Below are positions 7,597 to 16,288 of a stretch of DNA of 31,458 bases, one piece after another. The notes under the pieces were generated by a model. That model was not told where the DNA came from and searched no databases. It saw only the letters and a program-made list of their open reading frames with translations. The position numbers and the translations under genes are program-made. This DNA is from Flavobacteriaceae bacterium. Its GTDB lineage: Bacteria; Bacteroidota; Bacteroidia; Flavobacteriales; Flavobacteriaceae. The first letter of the stretch is position 1; each line of letters starts with the position of its first letter. The stretch is taken from the NCBI GenBank assembly GCA_016649785.1, contig JAENXB010000004.1, forward strand, positions 1-31,458, read 5' to 3'.

Positions 7597-7646
7597 TAAT
7601 GCGGCTTTTGGGCTATTTCAATATATTTACCTTCTAAAAAAAATTT

Positions 7647-8576
7647 ATGGGCAATTTCCTGGTGGCAGAAAATATTTGCAAAAATTTCGGCAAATTTAGA
7701 GCCCTCAATAATGTTTCAATTAGCATTCCCAAAAAAAGCATTTTTGGATTATTGGGGCCTAACGGAGCCGGAAAAACTACCCTGATCCGTATTGTCAATC
7801 AAATTACCATGCCAGATAGCGGAAAGATCTATTTAGATGGAAAACCGCTGCATCCAAATGATGTAGGCAAAATAGGGTATTTACCGGAAGAAAGGGGATT
7901 GTACAAATCTATGAAAGTGGGCGAGCAGGCGCTGTACCTCGCGAGGTTAAAAGGACTTTCAAAGGCCGAAGCAAAAGAGAGATTGGAATACTGGTTTAAA
8001 AAACTGGAGATCACCCATTGGTGGGACAAGAAAATTCAGGAACTTTCCAAGGGGATGGCCCAAAAAGTACAATTTGTGATCACTGTGCTTCACCAGCCCA
8101 AATTACTGATCTTTGATGAACCTTTTAGCGGTTTTGACCCGGTGAATGCCGAGATCATTAAAAATGAAATCCTCCAACTCCGCGATGAAGGAGCCACGAT
8201 CCTGTTCTCTACACATAGAATGGAAAGTGTGGAAGAACTTTGCGAATATATGGCGTTAATCCATGAAGGCAATAAATTACTGGATGGAAAAGTAGCCGAT
8301 ATTAAAAGGGAATATAAATCCAATACCTTTGAAGTAGGATTGACTGCTACAGACGAAACAGCTCTTTTAAAAGAATTAACAGCCAATTTCAACGTGGGGA
8401 AAGCTAATTTTAAAAGCATTACCAAAGATCTTAAATTGAGCATTCAAATTAAACCTGAGGAGTCTCCTAACGACTTGCTTTTGTACCTATTGTCAAAAGC
8501 CCGGGTAAACCATTTTGTGGAAGTTATTCCTTCTGTTAATGATATTTTTATTAAAACCGTGACTGACAATGCATAA
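7647..8576 (+). CDS. ABC transporter ATP-binding protein (NatA-like)
   Basis: A 309-residue ATPase subunit of an ABC-2 type exporter. It has Walker A GPNGAGKTT (about 38-46), the Q-loop region (NQITMPDSG), signature LSKGMAQK (about 132-139), Walker B LLIFDEPFSGFDP (about 153-165) and the H-loop STHRM. About 85 C-terminal residues beyond the nucleotide-binding domain match the DUF4162-type extension seen in this subfamily. It overlaps the permease gene by 8 nt, which indicates translational coupling. The substrate is unknown; NatAB of Bacillus exports sodium, but many relatives export other compounds. Confidence 0.93.
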   Translation: MGNFLVAENICKNFGKFRALNNVSISIPKKSIFGLLGPNGAGKTTLIRIVNQITMPDSGKIYLDGKPLHPNDVGKIGYLPEERGLYKSMKVGEQALYLARLKGLSKAEAKERLEYWFKKLEITHWWDKKIQELSKGMAQKVQFVITVLHQPKLLIFDEPFSGFDPVNAEIIKNEILQLRDEGATILFSTHRMESVEELCEYMALIHEGNKLLDGKVADIKREYKSNTFEVGLTATDETALLKELTANFNVGKANFKSITKDLKLSIQIKPEESPNDLLLYLLSKARVNHFVEVIPSVNDIFIKTVTDNA

Positions 8577-9870
8577 TCTAAAACTTATTATTCAAAGGGA
8601 ATATAAAGCAAGGGTAAGGAACAAGACCTTTATTGTAATGACATTTTTGAGTCCTCTTATTTTAGTGGGAATGATGATGGTGGTGGCATACCTTGCCACG
8701 CTTAATAACAGTGAACAACATAGCATTGCCATAAATGACCTGAGCGGGATATTCCAGAACGAATTCAAGGATGCCGATGGGATTAAATTTATAGATCTTT
8801 CTTCAATTCCACTGGAAGATGCCAAAAAATTGGTGATGAAAAAGGAATATTACGGGCTGTTGCACATTCCTGAAATGGACGATAATTTTGAACTGGCCAG
8901 ATCGGTCCGGTTTTTTGCAAAAGAATCGCCTTCACTGGACATTCTGCAACAAATGGAGCAAATCCTAACCGAAAAACTAAACACCCGGGAACTTATTGCC
9001 AGGGGCGTGGATATTTCCAAAATTGAATCGGCTGAAACTCCGGTAAATATTCAGATTCAAAATTTTGAGGGCATCCGCACTTCAAAAATGTCCAATTATG
9101 TCAAGATGTTTTTTGGAGGTGCCGCAGGTTACCTGCTAATGATGTTCATTATTATTTACGGGAATATGGTGATGCGCAGCGTTATTGAAGAAAAAACCAA
9201 CCGAATTATCGAGATTATCGTGTCTTCAGTGAAACCTATTCATCTTATGTTGGGAAAAATTGTGGGAACTTCTTTAGCAGGCATTACCCAATTTGCCATT
9301 TGGGTTGTACTTGGGGCAATACTGCTGTTTTTGGCCGCATCATTTACGGGAATGGATTTAATTTCTGTGCCACCTTCCCATGCACAGAAAGGCTTGGAGC
9401 AAATGTCTTCCAATGAAATGCAACAACTTATTATGGATATTTCAAATTTGCCTATTGGCGCATTAATTATTACGTTTCTGGGTTATTTTATTGGGGGTTA
9501 TTTCCTCTATAGCGCTATTTATGCCGCTATAGGTGCAGCGGTAGATTCTGAAACAGATACGCAGCAATTTATGTTCCCCATAATTTTGCCTTTAATGCTT
9601 GGTATTTATGTGGGGTTCTTTACGGTAATTGAAAATCCTCATGGTACAGTTGCCACAATTTTTTCCATGATTCCCTTAACATCTCCCATTGTGATGCTTA
9701 TGCGAATTCCATTTGGAGTTCCATGGTGGGAATTATTGATCTCTTTCCTAATTCTTATAATTACAAATTTTGGCGTAGTATGGCTTGCGGCCAAAATATA
9801 TCGAGTGGGGATTTTGATGTACGGCAAAAAACCTACTTATAAGGAGTTGTATAAATGGCTTAAATATTAA
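8569..9870 (+). CDS. ABC-2 type transporter permease (NatB-like)
   Basis: A 433-residue inner-membrane permease paired with the ATPase just upstream. It has an N-terminal membrane helix (about 21-45), a large extracytoplasmic domain (about 46-180), then at least five further hydrophobic segments. The cytoplasmic coupling region VIEEKTNRIIEIIVSSVKP (about 205-223) is the hallmark of the NatB/ABC2_membrane_3 family. Together with the upstream gene it should form a homodimeric exporter. It is followed by an MscS channel after 3 nt. No pseudogene features are seen. Confidence 0.9.
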   Translation: MHNLKLIIQREYKARVRNKTFIVMTFLSPLILVGMMMVVAYLATLNNSEQHSIAINDLSGIFQNEFKDADGIKFIDLSSIPLEDAKKLVMKKEYYGLLHIPEMDDNFELARSVRFFAKESPSLDILQQMEQILTEKLNTRELIARGVDISKIESAETPVNIQIQNFEGIRTSKMSNYVKMFFGGAAGYLLMMFIIIYGNMVMRSVIEEKTNRIIEIIVSSVKPIHLMLGKIVGTSLAGITQFAIWVVLGAILLFLAASFTGMDLISVPPSHAQKGLEQMSSNEMQQLIMDISNLPIGALIITFLGYFIGGYFLYSAIYAAIGAAVDSETDTQQFMFPIILPLMLGIYVGFFTVIENPHGTVATIFSMIPLTSPIVMLMRIPFGVPWWELLISFLILIITNFGVVWLAAKIYRVGILMYGKKPTYKELYKWLKY

Positions 9871-9873
9871 CCT

Positions 9874-10794
9874 ATGCAAAGTGGGGTAGACCAGGTAAAA
9901 GAAGTGATAGAAGAAAATATTTGGGGCAATATTCTTGAATTTTTCAGGATAAACATTCTTAATTTTGAAAGCGGCGGGAACCAAATAAAAATTACCGTGG
10001 GCCTCATTTTACTTGTGATATTCGCTTTTGCAATCACCAGTATTTTTCTGCGTGGAATTCGTGTTTTATTGACCAGGAAACTTCAGGAGAATGACAGGCT
10101 AAAATTTATAAGTGTATTTAAATTTATAAAATACCTGGTTTATCTAATTGTGGTTATACTTACCCTTAGTTCGGCAGGAATTGATATTACCATACTTTTA
10201 ACAGCCTCTGCGGCGTTTTTTGTCGGTTTAGGATTAGCTTTGCAGGATCTTTTTCAGGACATGATAGGCGGATTGTTTATAGTAATTGACAAAACGCTTT
10301 TGGTAGGCGATATCATTGAAATAGAAGGAAAAGTTGGAAGGGTCATTGAAATTAAATTGAGAACCACCCGGGTTTTGACCAGGGACGATAAAATAATGAT
10401 TATTCCCAACCATAAATTTATTAGTGATATAATTCTCAATTACACCCAAAATCACGTAACTACCCGGGAAGCCGTTAAAGTGGGAGTGGCATACGGAAGC
10501 GATACCTTAAAAGTTAAAACTATTTTATTGGAATGTGCTATGGATCAGGTAGGAATTGTTGAAAAACCAAAACCTTTTGTGCTTTTTGAAGATTTTGGGG
10601 ATTCAGCCCTGGTCTTTGTATTGCATTTCTTTGTGACGGATAGTTTTGTGGATCCAAAAATAAAAAGTCAACTTCGATTTAAAATAGATCAAAAATTCAG
10701 ATCAAATAATATCAGCATTCCTTTCCCACAAAGGGATGTGCACATGTTTTATCCTAACAACCCCTCACTTAATAAACCAAATCCCGATGAATAA
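9874..10794 (+). CDS. MscS-family mechanosensitive channel
   Basis: A 306-residue small-conductance mechanosensitive channel. Three hydrophobic segments are visible (about 40-65, 85-105 and 108-135). The pore-lining TM3 ASAAFFVGLGLALQDLFQDMIGG is followed by the conserved beta domain (LLVGDIIEIEGKVGRV, then IIPNHKFISDIILNYT). Such channels open on membrane tension and release solutes on osmotic downshock. The gene lies in a tight operon with an ABC exporter, an outer-membrane barrel and a sigma-54 activator, which suggests an envelope-stress or osmotic role (inference). Its stop overlaps the next start by 8 nt. Confidence 0.93.
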   Translation: MQSGVDQVKEVIEENIWGNILEFFRINILNFESGGNQIKITVGLILLVIFAFAITSIFLRGIRVLLTRKLQENDRLKFISVFKFIKYLVYLIVVILTLSSAGIDITILLTASAAFFVGLGLALQDLFQDMIGGLFIVIDKTLLVGDIIEIEGKVGRVIEIKLRTTRVLTRDDKIMIIPNHKFISDIILNYTQNHVTTREAVKVGVAYGSDTLKVKTILLECAMDQVGIVEKPKPFVLFEDFGDSALVFVLHFFVTDSFVDPKIKSQLRFKIDQKFRSNNISIPFPQRDVHMFYPNNPSLNKPNPDE

Positions 10795-11692
10795 TCTTTT
10801 TAAAATATTTTTATTCCTGTGTTCTGCAGGAATTGGATCAATAGCCCACAGCCAGACTTCCGATCTGGCCAGGATTGAATACACCTATTTCCCACAGTCC
10901 AGTTCCGACAACTCCTTCAAGAGGTTCAAGAGTTTTGTGAATTTCCCTATAAAGCTAAACGAAGATGGGGCCTATCTAATTCCCGGTGTGGAATATCAGA
11001 ACATCAATTTGGATTATGAAGATCCTGCGTCATTCAATACCCCTGAGTTGGAGAATTTCCAGTCTTTTACCTTTAATCTGGGGTACACCTTTAAATTAAG
11101 CGAAGACTGGCGTTTTGGTGCTGAAGGAGGCGTAAAAGTGGCATCCAATTTTGAACGAAATGCGATAATCTCAGACGATATGGTTTATACCGGAGCGGTG
11201 TATTTCATTAAAATTAAAGAAGACGAACGGTATATTGAGCCTACGCGCTTAATTTTGGGGTTGGAATATTCCACCACCACTGGAATTCCTTTTCCCCTGC
11301 CTGTAATCAATTATTACAAACGATTTGATCCCAAATGGTCCTATAGCCTGGGGGTTCCAAAATCAAACCTCAAATATTATTTTAATGATAAAAATTCCAT
11401 GCAGGGATTTGTTACCCTTGACGGATTTTTCGCAAATATTCAGAACAATTTTGATATAAGCCAGAATAATCCTAATTCAAACGCTTTAGCTGAAAGCGTT
11501 TCTATGACAATATTGCTTTCCGGGTTGGGGTATGAATACAATTTTACAGAGCACATTTCTTTTTATATTTATGGGGGACATACCATTATAAACGATATAA
11601 GGTTAAGAGATGCTAATCTGGACAATGTTTATACAATTAATGATAAAAATTCATTTTACGGCCGCGCAGGTCTCAAATTTAATATTTTATAA
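10787..11692 (+). CDS. DUF6268-type outer-membrane beta-barrel protein
   Basis: A 301-residue exported protein. The signal peptide (about 1-21, MNNLFKIFLFLCSAGIGSIAHS) ends before Gln-Thr. The rest alternates hydrophobic and polar residues in strands with many aromatic residues (for example LIPGVEYQNINLDY and FGAEGGVKVAS) and ends with FYGRAGLKFNIL, which fits an outer-membrane barrel C-terminus. An in-frame upstream ATG (10736) would lie inside mscS and displace the signal peptide, so 10787 is used. It overlaps mscS by 8 nt and the next gene by 1 nt. The family assignment is from memory of similar proteins; ligand or function is unknown. Confidence 0.75.
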   Translation: MNNLFKIFLFLCSAGIGSIAHSQTSDLARIEYTYFPQSSSDNSFKRFKSFVNFPIKLNEDGAYLIPGVEYQNINLDYEDPASFNTPELENFQSFTFNLGYTFKLSEDWRFGAEGGVKVASNFERNAIISDDMVYTGAVYFIKIKEDERYIEPTRLILGLEYSTTTGIPFPLPVINYYKRFDPKWSYSLGVPKSNLKYYFNDKNSMQGFVTLDGFFANIQNNFDISQNNPNSNALAESVSMTILLSGLGYEYNFTEHISFYIYGGHTIINDIRLRDANLDNVYTINDKNSFYGRAGLKFNIL

Positions 11693-12858
11693 TGGCAAAA
11701 ATTTTAATTATTGAAGATGAAGCGGCTATCCGCAGGGTACTTGTAAAAATCCTTTCCGAAGAAAACAACACCTATTTGGTTGAAGAAGCCGAAGACGGTC
11801 TTGTGGGAATGGAAAAAATAAAGGATGACGAGTATGACCTTGTTCTTTGCGATATTAAAATGCCCAAGATGGATGGGATAGAAGTTTTGGAAGCCATCAG
11901 GAAAATAAAACCTGAGGTTCCTGTGGTTATGCTTTCAGGGCATGGCGATCTGGATACAGCCGTAAACACTATGAAATTGGGTGCTTTCGATTATATTTCA
12001 AAACCACCGGATTTGAACCGTTTACTCAATACGGTTAGAAACGCCCTGGATAGGAAAAAACTGGTGGTGGAGAATACCCAACTCAAGAAAAAGGTAGGTA
12101 AAAACTACGAAATGATCGGCAACTCTCCGGCGATTTCAAAAATAAAGGATATTATAGAAAAAGTGGCACCCACAGATGCCCGGGTGCTTATTACAGGTCC
12201 CAACGGAACCGGAAAGGAATTGGTAGCTCATTGGCTGCATCAAAAAAGCAATCGTTCCAACGGGCCAATGATCGAGGTAAACTGTGCCGCGATCCCTTCA
12301 GAATTAATTGAAAGCGAATTGTTTGGACACGTAAAAGGGGCTTTTACCTCTGCAGTTAAAGATCGCGCGGGAAAATTTGAAGCCGCAAATGGCGGTACCA
12401 TATTCCTGGATGAAATTGGCGATATGAGCCTTTCTGCCCAGGCAAAAGTTTTACGGGCACTTCAGGAAAATAAAATTTCCCGGGTGGGAAGCGACAAGGA
12501 TATTAAAGTGGATGTACGTGTAATTGCAGCGACTAACAAAGACCTTAAAAAGGAAATAGAGGAAAAGAAATTTAGGGAAGATCTTTACCATCGCCTGGCG
12601 GTTATTTTAATTGAAGTTCCGCCATTAAACGAGCGCAGGGAAGATATTCCATTGCTTGTCGAGTTTTTCAGCGATAAAATTTCAGAAGAACAAGGCACCA
12701 ATAAAAAGGAATTTACCGATGGCGCCATCAATCTTTTGAAAAAATATGACTGGACCGGTAATATAAGAGAACTCCGAAATGTGGTTGAAAGGCTTATTAT
12801 ATTAGGTGGAGAAGAGATAACAGAGGAAGATGTACAGCTTTTTGCAAGTAAATTTTAG
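11692..12858 (+). CDS. Sigma-54 response regulator lacking a DNA-binding domain
   Basis: A 388-residue NtrC-type protein. The receiver domain (1-120) has acidic pocket E8-D9, phosphoacceptor D54, S82 and K104. The AAA+ domain (about 140-375) has Walker A GPNGTGKE (169-176), sigma-54 contact loop GAFTSA (216-221; consensus GAFTGA, second Gly is Ser), Walker B GTIFLDEIG (235-243), Arg-finger region FREDLYHRL (294-302) and sensor II WTGNIRELRNVVER (354-367). It stops about 20 residues after the AAA+ domain; the Fis-type helix-turn-helix is absent and the following DNA is non-coding. It probably activates sigma-54 RNA polymerase from solution or via a partner. No cognate kinase is in the window. 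Its ATG overlaps the previous stop (TAATG). Confidence 0.93.
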   Translation: MAKILIIEDEAAIRRVLVKILSEENNTYLVEEAEDGLVGMEKIKDDEYDLVLCDIKMPKMDGIEVLEAIRKIKPEVPVVMLSGHGDLDTAVNTMKLGAFDYISKPPDLNRLLNTVRNALDRKKLVVENTQLKKKVGKNYEMIGNSPAISKIKDIIEKVAPTDARVLITGPNGTGKELVAHWLHQKSNRSNGPMIEVNCAAIPSELIESELFGHVKGAFTSAVKDRAGKFEAANGGTIFLDEIGDMSLSAQAKVLRALQENKISRVGSDKDIKVDVRVIAATNKDLKKEIEEKKFREDLYHRLAVILIEVPPLNERREDIPLLVEFFSDKISEEQGTNKKEFTDGAINLLKKYDWTGNIRELRNVVERLIILGGEEITEEDVQLFASKF

Positions 12859-12919
12859 GAAGAAGGAATTCAACTAAAACCAATTGATCTTTCAGGATAA
12901 AGACTTTTAAAAAATAATT

Positions 12920-13516
12920 TTATCCCCGGAGAACAGGTGGGGTATATCTCAGAAAATACATGGTATCTCCGCTGGGATGTGCCCATTTATTAAATAATTC
13001 AAAACCAAAGCGCTGGTATACAACTGCATTTTGTCGCATTCTGGTTTCGGCATATAAGGGAAGTTTATATTCCTGGGCCTGCCGGTAAAATTCATCTTTC
13101 ATTTCTTTTCCAACCTGTTTATCGGCTCCCCTCGCATCGGCTAAAATACCCCAAAACCAACAATATAAATATTCCCCTTCCTGAGGGCGTTGTTGTTTGA
13201 TGTATTTTTGTGTTTTTAATATATTTAGGGCATTTTTAAAACCGGTAACATTGATCAAGAGGCCTAATTGTTCCGGAATATTCTTCCAGAAATTGTCATC
13301 CTTTTTGCTGGTTTTGAACAAAATGGCGATTCCTTTTCCGTTTTCAGAAATTATAAGCGCATCTTTTTTAATTGCCTTTTCCACCATATGGGTAGCCAGG
13401 TAGTGAAAGCGTTGGTCCCTTTTGGAGTCGTTTTTTACAACCTCTAAAGAAGTAGGAATTTCCTTCAGTAAAATTGCAACCTTCTCAATAATTTCTTCTT
13501 TGTCCAAAGTGTTCAA
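12920..13516 (-). CDS. GNAT-like N-acetyltransferase fold protein
   Basis: A 198-residue protein of uncertain specificity. The C-terminal half resembles the end of a GNAT domain: a YCWFWGILADARGADKQVG-like strand-loop, then PLYAETRMRQNAVVYQRFGFELFNKW, which is the typical beta-strand / neighbour-helix pattern in which the acceptor binds. The classic acetyl-CoA pyrophosphate loop (R/QxxGxG/A) is only loosely represented (RGADKQVG). The start is TTG at 13516; no ATG is available near the N-terminus. It is convergent with the sigma-54 regulator gene and divergent from the PPK2 gene. The substrate is unknown. Confidence 0.65.
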   Translation of the reverse strand: MNTLDKEEIIEKVAILLKEIPTSLEVVKNDSKRDQRFHYLATHMVEKAIKKDALIISENGKGIAILFKTSKKDDNFWKNIPEQLGLLINVTGFKNALNILKTQKYIKQQRPQEGEYLYCWFWGILADARGADKQVGKEMKDEFYRQAQEYKLPLYAETRMRQNAVVYQRFGFELFNKWAHPSGDTMYFLRYTPPVLRG

Positions 13517-13580
13517 TTTAAATGCGAATATAAAAAATGTCTTTTAAAGATCGTATATTTAGCACCGAATATATTTAAAA

Positions 13581-14459
13581 ATGAAAAAAATAGATTATTC
13601 ACAGTTTAAGGTAAAAGGCGATATTAATCTCCAAAAAACCGCCACTTCTTTCGATTTGGGAAAACAAAAGAAAAAGATCGAAAAACATCTGGAAAAAACC
13701 CGTGTGGATTTAGGCAAGTGGCAGGATAAACTTTATGCTTATTCAAAATATTCGGTATTGGTATGTCTCCAAGGCATGGACACCTCCGGAAAAGACAGTG
13801 CCATCAGGGAGATTTTTAAGGATTTTAATTCACGCGGAGTTGTAGTAAACAGTTTTAAAGTGCCATCTCCCCTGGAATTAAAGCATGACTATCTATGGAG
13901 GCATTATATTGCTTTGCCGGCACGCGGAAAATTCGGGGTTTTTAACCGAACTCATTATGAAAACGTGCTTGTTACCCGGGTTCATCCGGAATATATTCTG
14001 AATGAAAATTTGCCCGGGGTGAATGATATTGACGACATAAACGATGCCTTTTGGGAAAAACGTTTTGAACAGATCAGAAATTTTGAGGAACATCTTGCAG
14101 AAAATGGTACCATTATATTTAAATTTTTCCTCCATATTTCAAAAGAAGAACAACGGGAACGATTATTGAGACGATTGGACGAGCCGGATAAAAACTGGAA
14201 ATTCTCCCCGGGCGACCTGAAAGAACGCAAATTATGGGACGAATATCAAAACAGTTATCAGGATGCTTTTAACCGTACTTCCAGACCACACGCGCCCTGG
14301 TATGTAATCCCTGCCGATGATAAAGCTACCACAAGATACTTGATTGCAAGCATACTTTTGGAAGAATTATTGAAATATAAGGATATTCAGGAACCCGGAA
14401 TGGATCCCGAATTATTTAAGAATTTAGAAAATTATAAAGACCAATTGAAAAAGGATTGA
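13581..14459 (+). CDS. Polyphosphate kinase 2 family protein
   Basis: A 292-residue PPK2-type phosphotransferase that uses polyphosphate to phosphorylate nucleotides. Walker A is G65-M-D-T-S-G-K71-D72; the Walker B-like segment is FNRTHYENVLVTRV with VHPE following; a lid region rich in basic residues follows (KEEQRERLLRRLDEPDKNWKF). The sequence style (PPK2 with FNRxHYE and a basic N-terminal extension) resembles class III enzymes that act on AMP and ADP, though class cannot be settled by eye. It is cytosolic. It is followed 56 nt later by an M28 peptidase gene, without obvious functional link. Confidence 0.9.
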   Translation: MKKIDYSQFKVKGDINLQKTATSFDLGKQKKKIEKHLEKTRVDLGKWQDKLYAYSKYSVLVCLQGMDTSGKDSAIREIFKDFNSRGVVVNSFKVPSPLELKHDYLWRHYIALPARGKFGVFNRTHYENVLVTRVHPEYILNENLPGVNDIDDINDAFWEKRFEQIRNFEEHLAENGTIIFKFFLHISKEEQRERLLRRLDEPDKNWKFSPGDLKERKLWDEYQNSYQDAFNRTSRPHAPWYVIPADDKATTRYLIASILLEELLKYKDIQEPGMDPELFKNLENYKDQLKKD

Positions 14460-14515
14460 AATAGCTTCACCTTTAACAGTCAAATTATATAAATCAGCAA
14501 AAACCTACACCCCAA

Positions 14516-15937
14516 ATGAAGAAGATCGTTTTAGTTAGCCTCGCGTTATTTTTTAGCCAGTTGAGTTTTTCTCAATTAGATCCTGCTCAGTTAGATTCCC
14601 TGGAGATCAGGAAAATTTATGATATGAGCTTATTAAACGGGAAGTCATATTCCTGGTTGGAACATCTGTCTTTAAAAATAGGCACCAGGCTTTCCGGTTC
14701 GATGGGTGCGCAGCGTGCAGTTGAGTACACCAAAAAAGAATTGGAAACTCTTGGGCTTGATAAAGTTTGGTTGCAACCTGTTATGGTGCCAAAATGGGTT
14801 CGGGGCGCCAAGGAATTTGCCTATGTGGAAACTGCTCCCGGCAGCACCCGTAACATCAATATCACCGCACTGGGCGGATCGGTTGCCACACCTGCCGGAG
14901 GCGCAAAAGCCCAGGTAATAGAAGTGCAGGGAATTGAAGATCTTGCCCGCTACGGAGAGGAACAAATCAAAGGAAAGATCGTATTTTACAACCGTCCCAT
15001 GCGGGCCAGTGTGATCAATACATTTGAAGCCTACAGCGGAGCAGTAGATCAGCGTTATTCCGGTGCGGCCGAAGCTGCAAAATACGGGGCGATTGGAGTA
15101 ATTGTGCGTTCCATGAATTTAAGACTCGATGATTTCCCTCATACCGGCAGCATGAGTTACGGTGATCTGCCAGTGTCAAAACGTATTCCCACGGCAGCTA
15201 TAAGTACTAACGATGCCGAATATTTAAGCGGACTTTTAAAAATTAAAAAGGATGCCGAAGTTTATTTTAAGTTGAATTGCCAACAATTTCCCGATATGGA
15301 ATCCTTTAATGTCATTGGCGAAATAACCGGTTCCCAATTTCCCGAAGAATTTATCGTGGTTGGCGGACATCTGGATTCCTGGGATCTTGGTGACGGTTCT
15401 AATGATGATGGGGCAGGAGTAGTACAGTCTATGGAAGTGTTAAGGCTTTTTAAGGAATTGAATCTGAAACCAAAACGCAGTATAAGGGTGGTGCTTTTTA
15501 TGAATGAGGAACATGGCCTGAGCGGCGGTAAAAAATATGCCGAAGTAGCCAAACAAAAGAAGGAGAATCACATTTTCGCACTGGAAAGTGATGAAGGGAG
15601 TTTTAATCCACGAGGATTTTCAATTGAAGGCGATAAAGCCCAATTTCAGCAATTTGTGGGCTGGAAACCTTTGTTTAAACCTTATCTCATCCATTATTTT
15701 GAACAAGGCGGGAGTGGTGCCGATATTGGCCCATTGAAAAATGGCTCTACAGTTTTAGCCGGCCTGCGTCCGGATTCCCAACGTTATTTTGACCATCATC
15801 ATTCGGATAACGATGTTTTTGAGCATATTGTCAAAAGAGAATTGGAATTGGGAGCAGCAACAATGGCTTCCTTAATTTATTTGGTGGATAAATACGGGAT
15901 TAAAGCCAGTGAGCCATTGCAGAGTTCCGGACTCTAA
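14516..15937 (+). CDS. Secreted M28-family zinc aminopeptidase/carboxypeptidase-like peptidase
   Basis: A 473-residue exported metallopeptidase with signal peptide 1-20 (MKKIVLVSLALFFSQLSFSQ). A protease-associated-like insert covers about 120-230 (KIVFYNRPM to GVIVRSM). The co-catalytic two-zinc site is recognisable: H and D in GGHLDSWDLGDGSNDDGAG (about 282-300), the catalytic Glu pair in MNEEHGLSGG (about 329-338), an acidic ligand in ESDEGSF, and a C-terminal His in DHHHSDND. It resembles carboxypeptidase Q-like M28 enzymes. It probably acts in the periplasm on peptides. A composite repeat region begins 3 nt after the stop and may contain its transcript end. Confidence 0.92.
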   Translation: MKKIVLVSLALFFSQLSFSQLDPAQLDSLEIRKIYDMSLLNGKSYSWLEHLSLKIGTRLSGSMGAQRAVEYTKKELETLGLDKVWLQPVMVPKWVRGAKEFAYVETAPGSTRNINITALGGSVATPAGGAKAQVIEVQGIEDLARYGEEQIKGKIVFYNRPMRASVINTFEAYSGAVDQRYSGAAEAAKYGAIGVIVRSMNLRLDDFPHTGSMSYGDLPVSKRIPTAAISTNDAEYLSGLLKIKKDAEVYFKLNCQQFPDMESFNVIGEITGSQFPEEFIVVGGHLDSWDLGDGSNDDGAGVVQSMEVLRLFKELNLKPKRSIRVVLFMNEEHGLSGGKKYAEVAKQKKENHIFALESDEGSFNPRGFSIEGDKAQFQQFVGWKPLFKPYLIHYFEQGGSGADIGPLKNGSTVLAGLRPDSQRYFDHHHSDNDVFEHIVKRELELGAATMASLIYLVDKYGIKASEPLQSSGL

Positions 15938-15940
15938 AAG

Positions 15941-16156
15941 ACCTTTGATATGTCATTCTGAACGCAGTGAAGAATCCCGCGTACTCATTGGACGAATTAT
16001 ACATGAATGCCGGTAACATTTTCAATACTCATAACACCACCCTCACCGTAGGGATTCTTCCTTGCCCAAAAGCTCGTTCAGAATGACAAAAGAACACCTT
16101 TGATATGTCATTCTGAACGTAGTGAAAAATCCCACGCTCGCATAGGACAAATCATA
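15941..16156. repeat. Composite direct/inverted intergenic repeat (TGTCATTCTGAACG family)
   Basis: The gap 15938-16288 is gene-free. Two direct copies begin ACCTTTGATATGTCATTCTG (15941 and 16096) and remain similar for about 61 bp. Between them is an inverted copy: CGTTCAGAATGACA (16075-16088) pairs perfectly with 15951-15964, and GGGATTCTTC (16051-16060) with GAAGAATCCC (15969-15978). TGTCATTCTGAACG/GAAGAATC words are widespread intergenic repeats in Bacteroidota and other bacteria. Confidence 0.85.
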
Positions 16157-16262
16157 ATTTGAGTATTCTCGCCCGATTTCAGTGAATGTTTAATTCAATT
16201 TAATCCAGATTTGAGAAGAGGAAATTAAAACCGATTTCAATTCCTTCACACGCAAAACCTGT

Positions 16263-16270
16263 TATCTTTG
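16263..16270 (+). promoter_or_regulatory. -7 box for the MATE gene
   Basis: TATCTTTG fits TAnnTTTG exactly, 18 nt before the TTG start at 16289. It includes the other possible TTG (16268-16270), which argues against that earlier start. A -33 element is not clear (TTTC at 16235, 24 nt away). Confidence 0.5.
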
Positions 16271-16288
16271 TTCCTCAAAAATTACGAT

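Noticed and set aside
12895..12925. Weak 8-bp stem (GGATAAAG/TTTTATCC) between convergent genes as terminator
   Set aside because: A+T-rich with a 15-nt loop and overlapping the GNAT-like stop codon; too weak to call.
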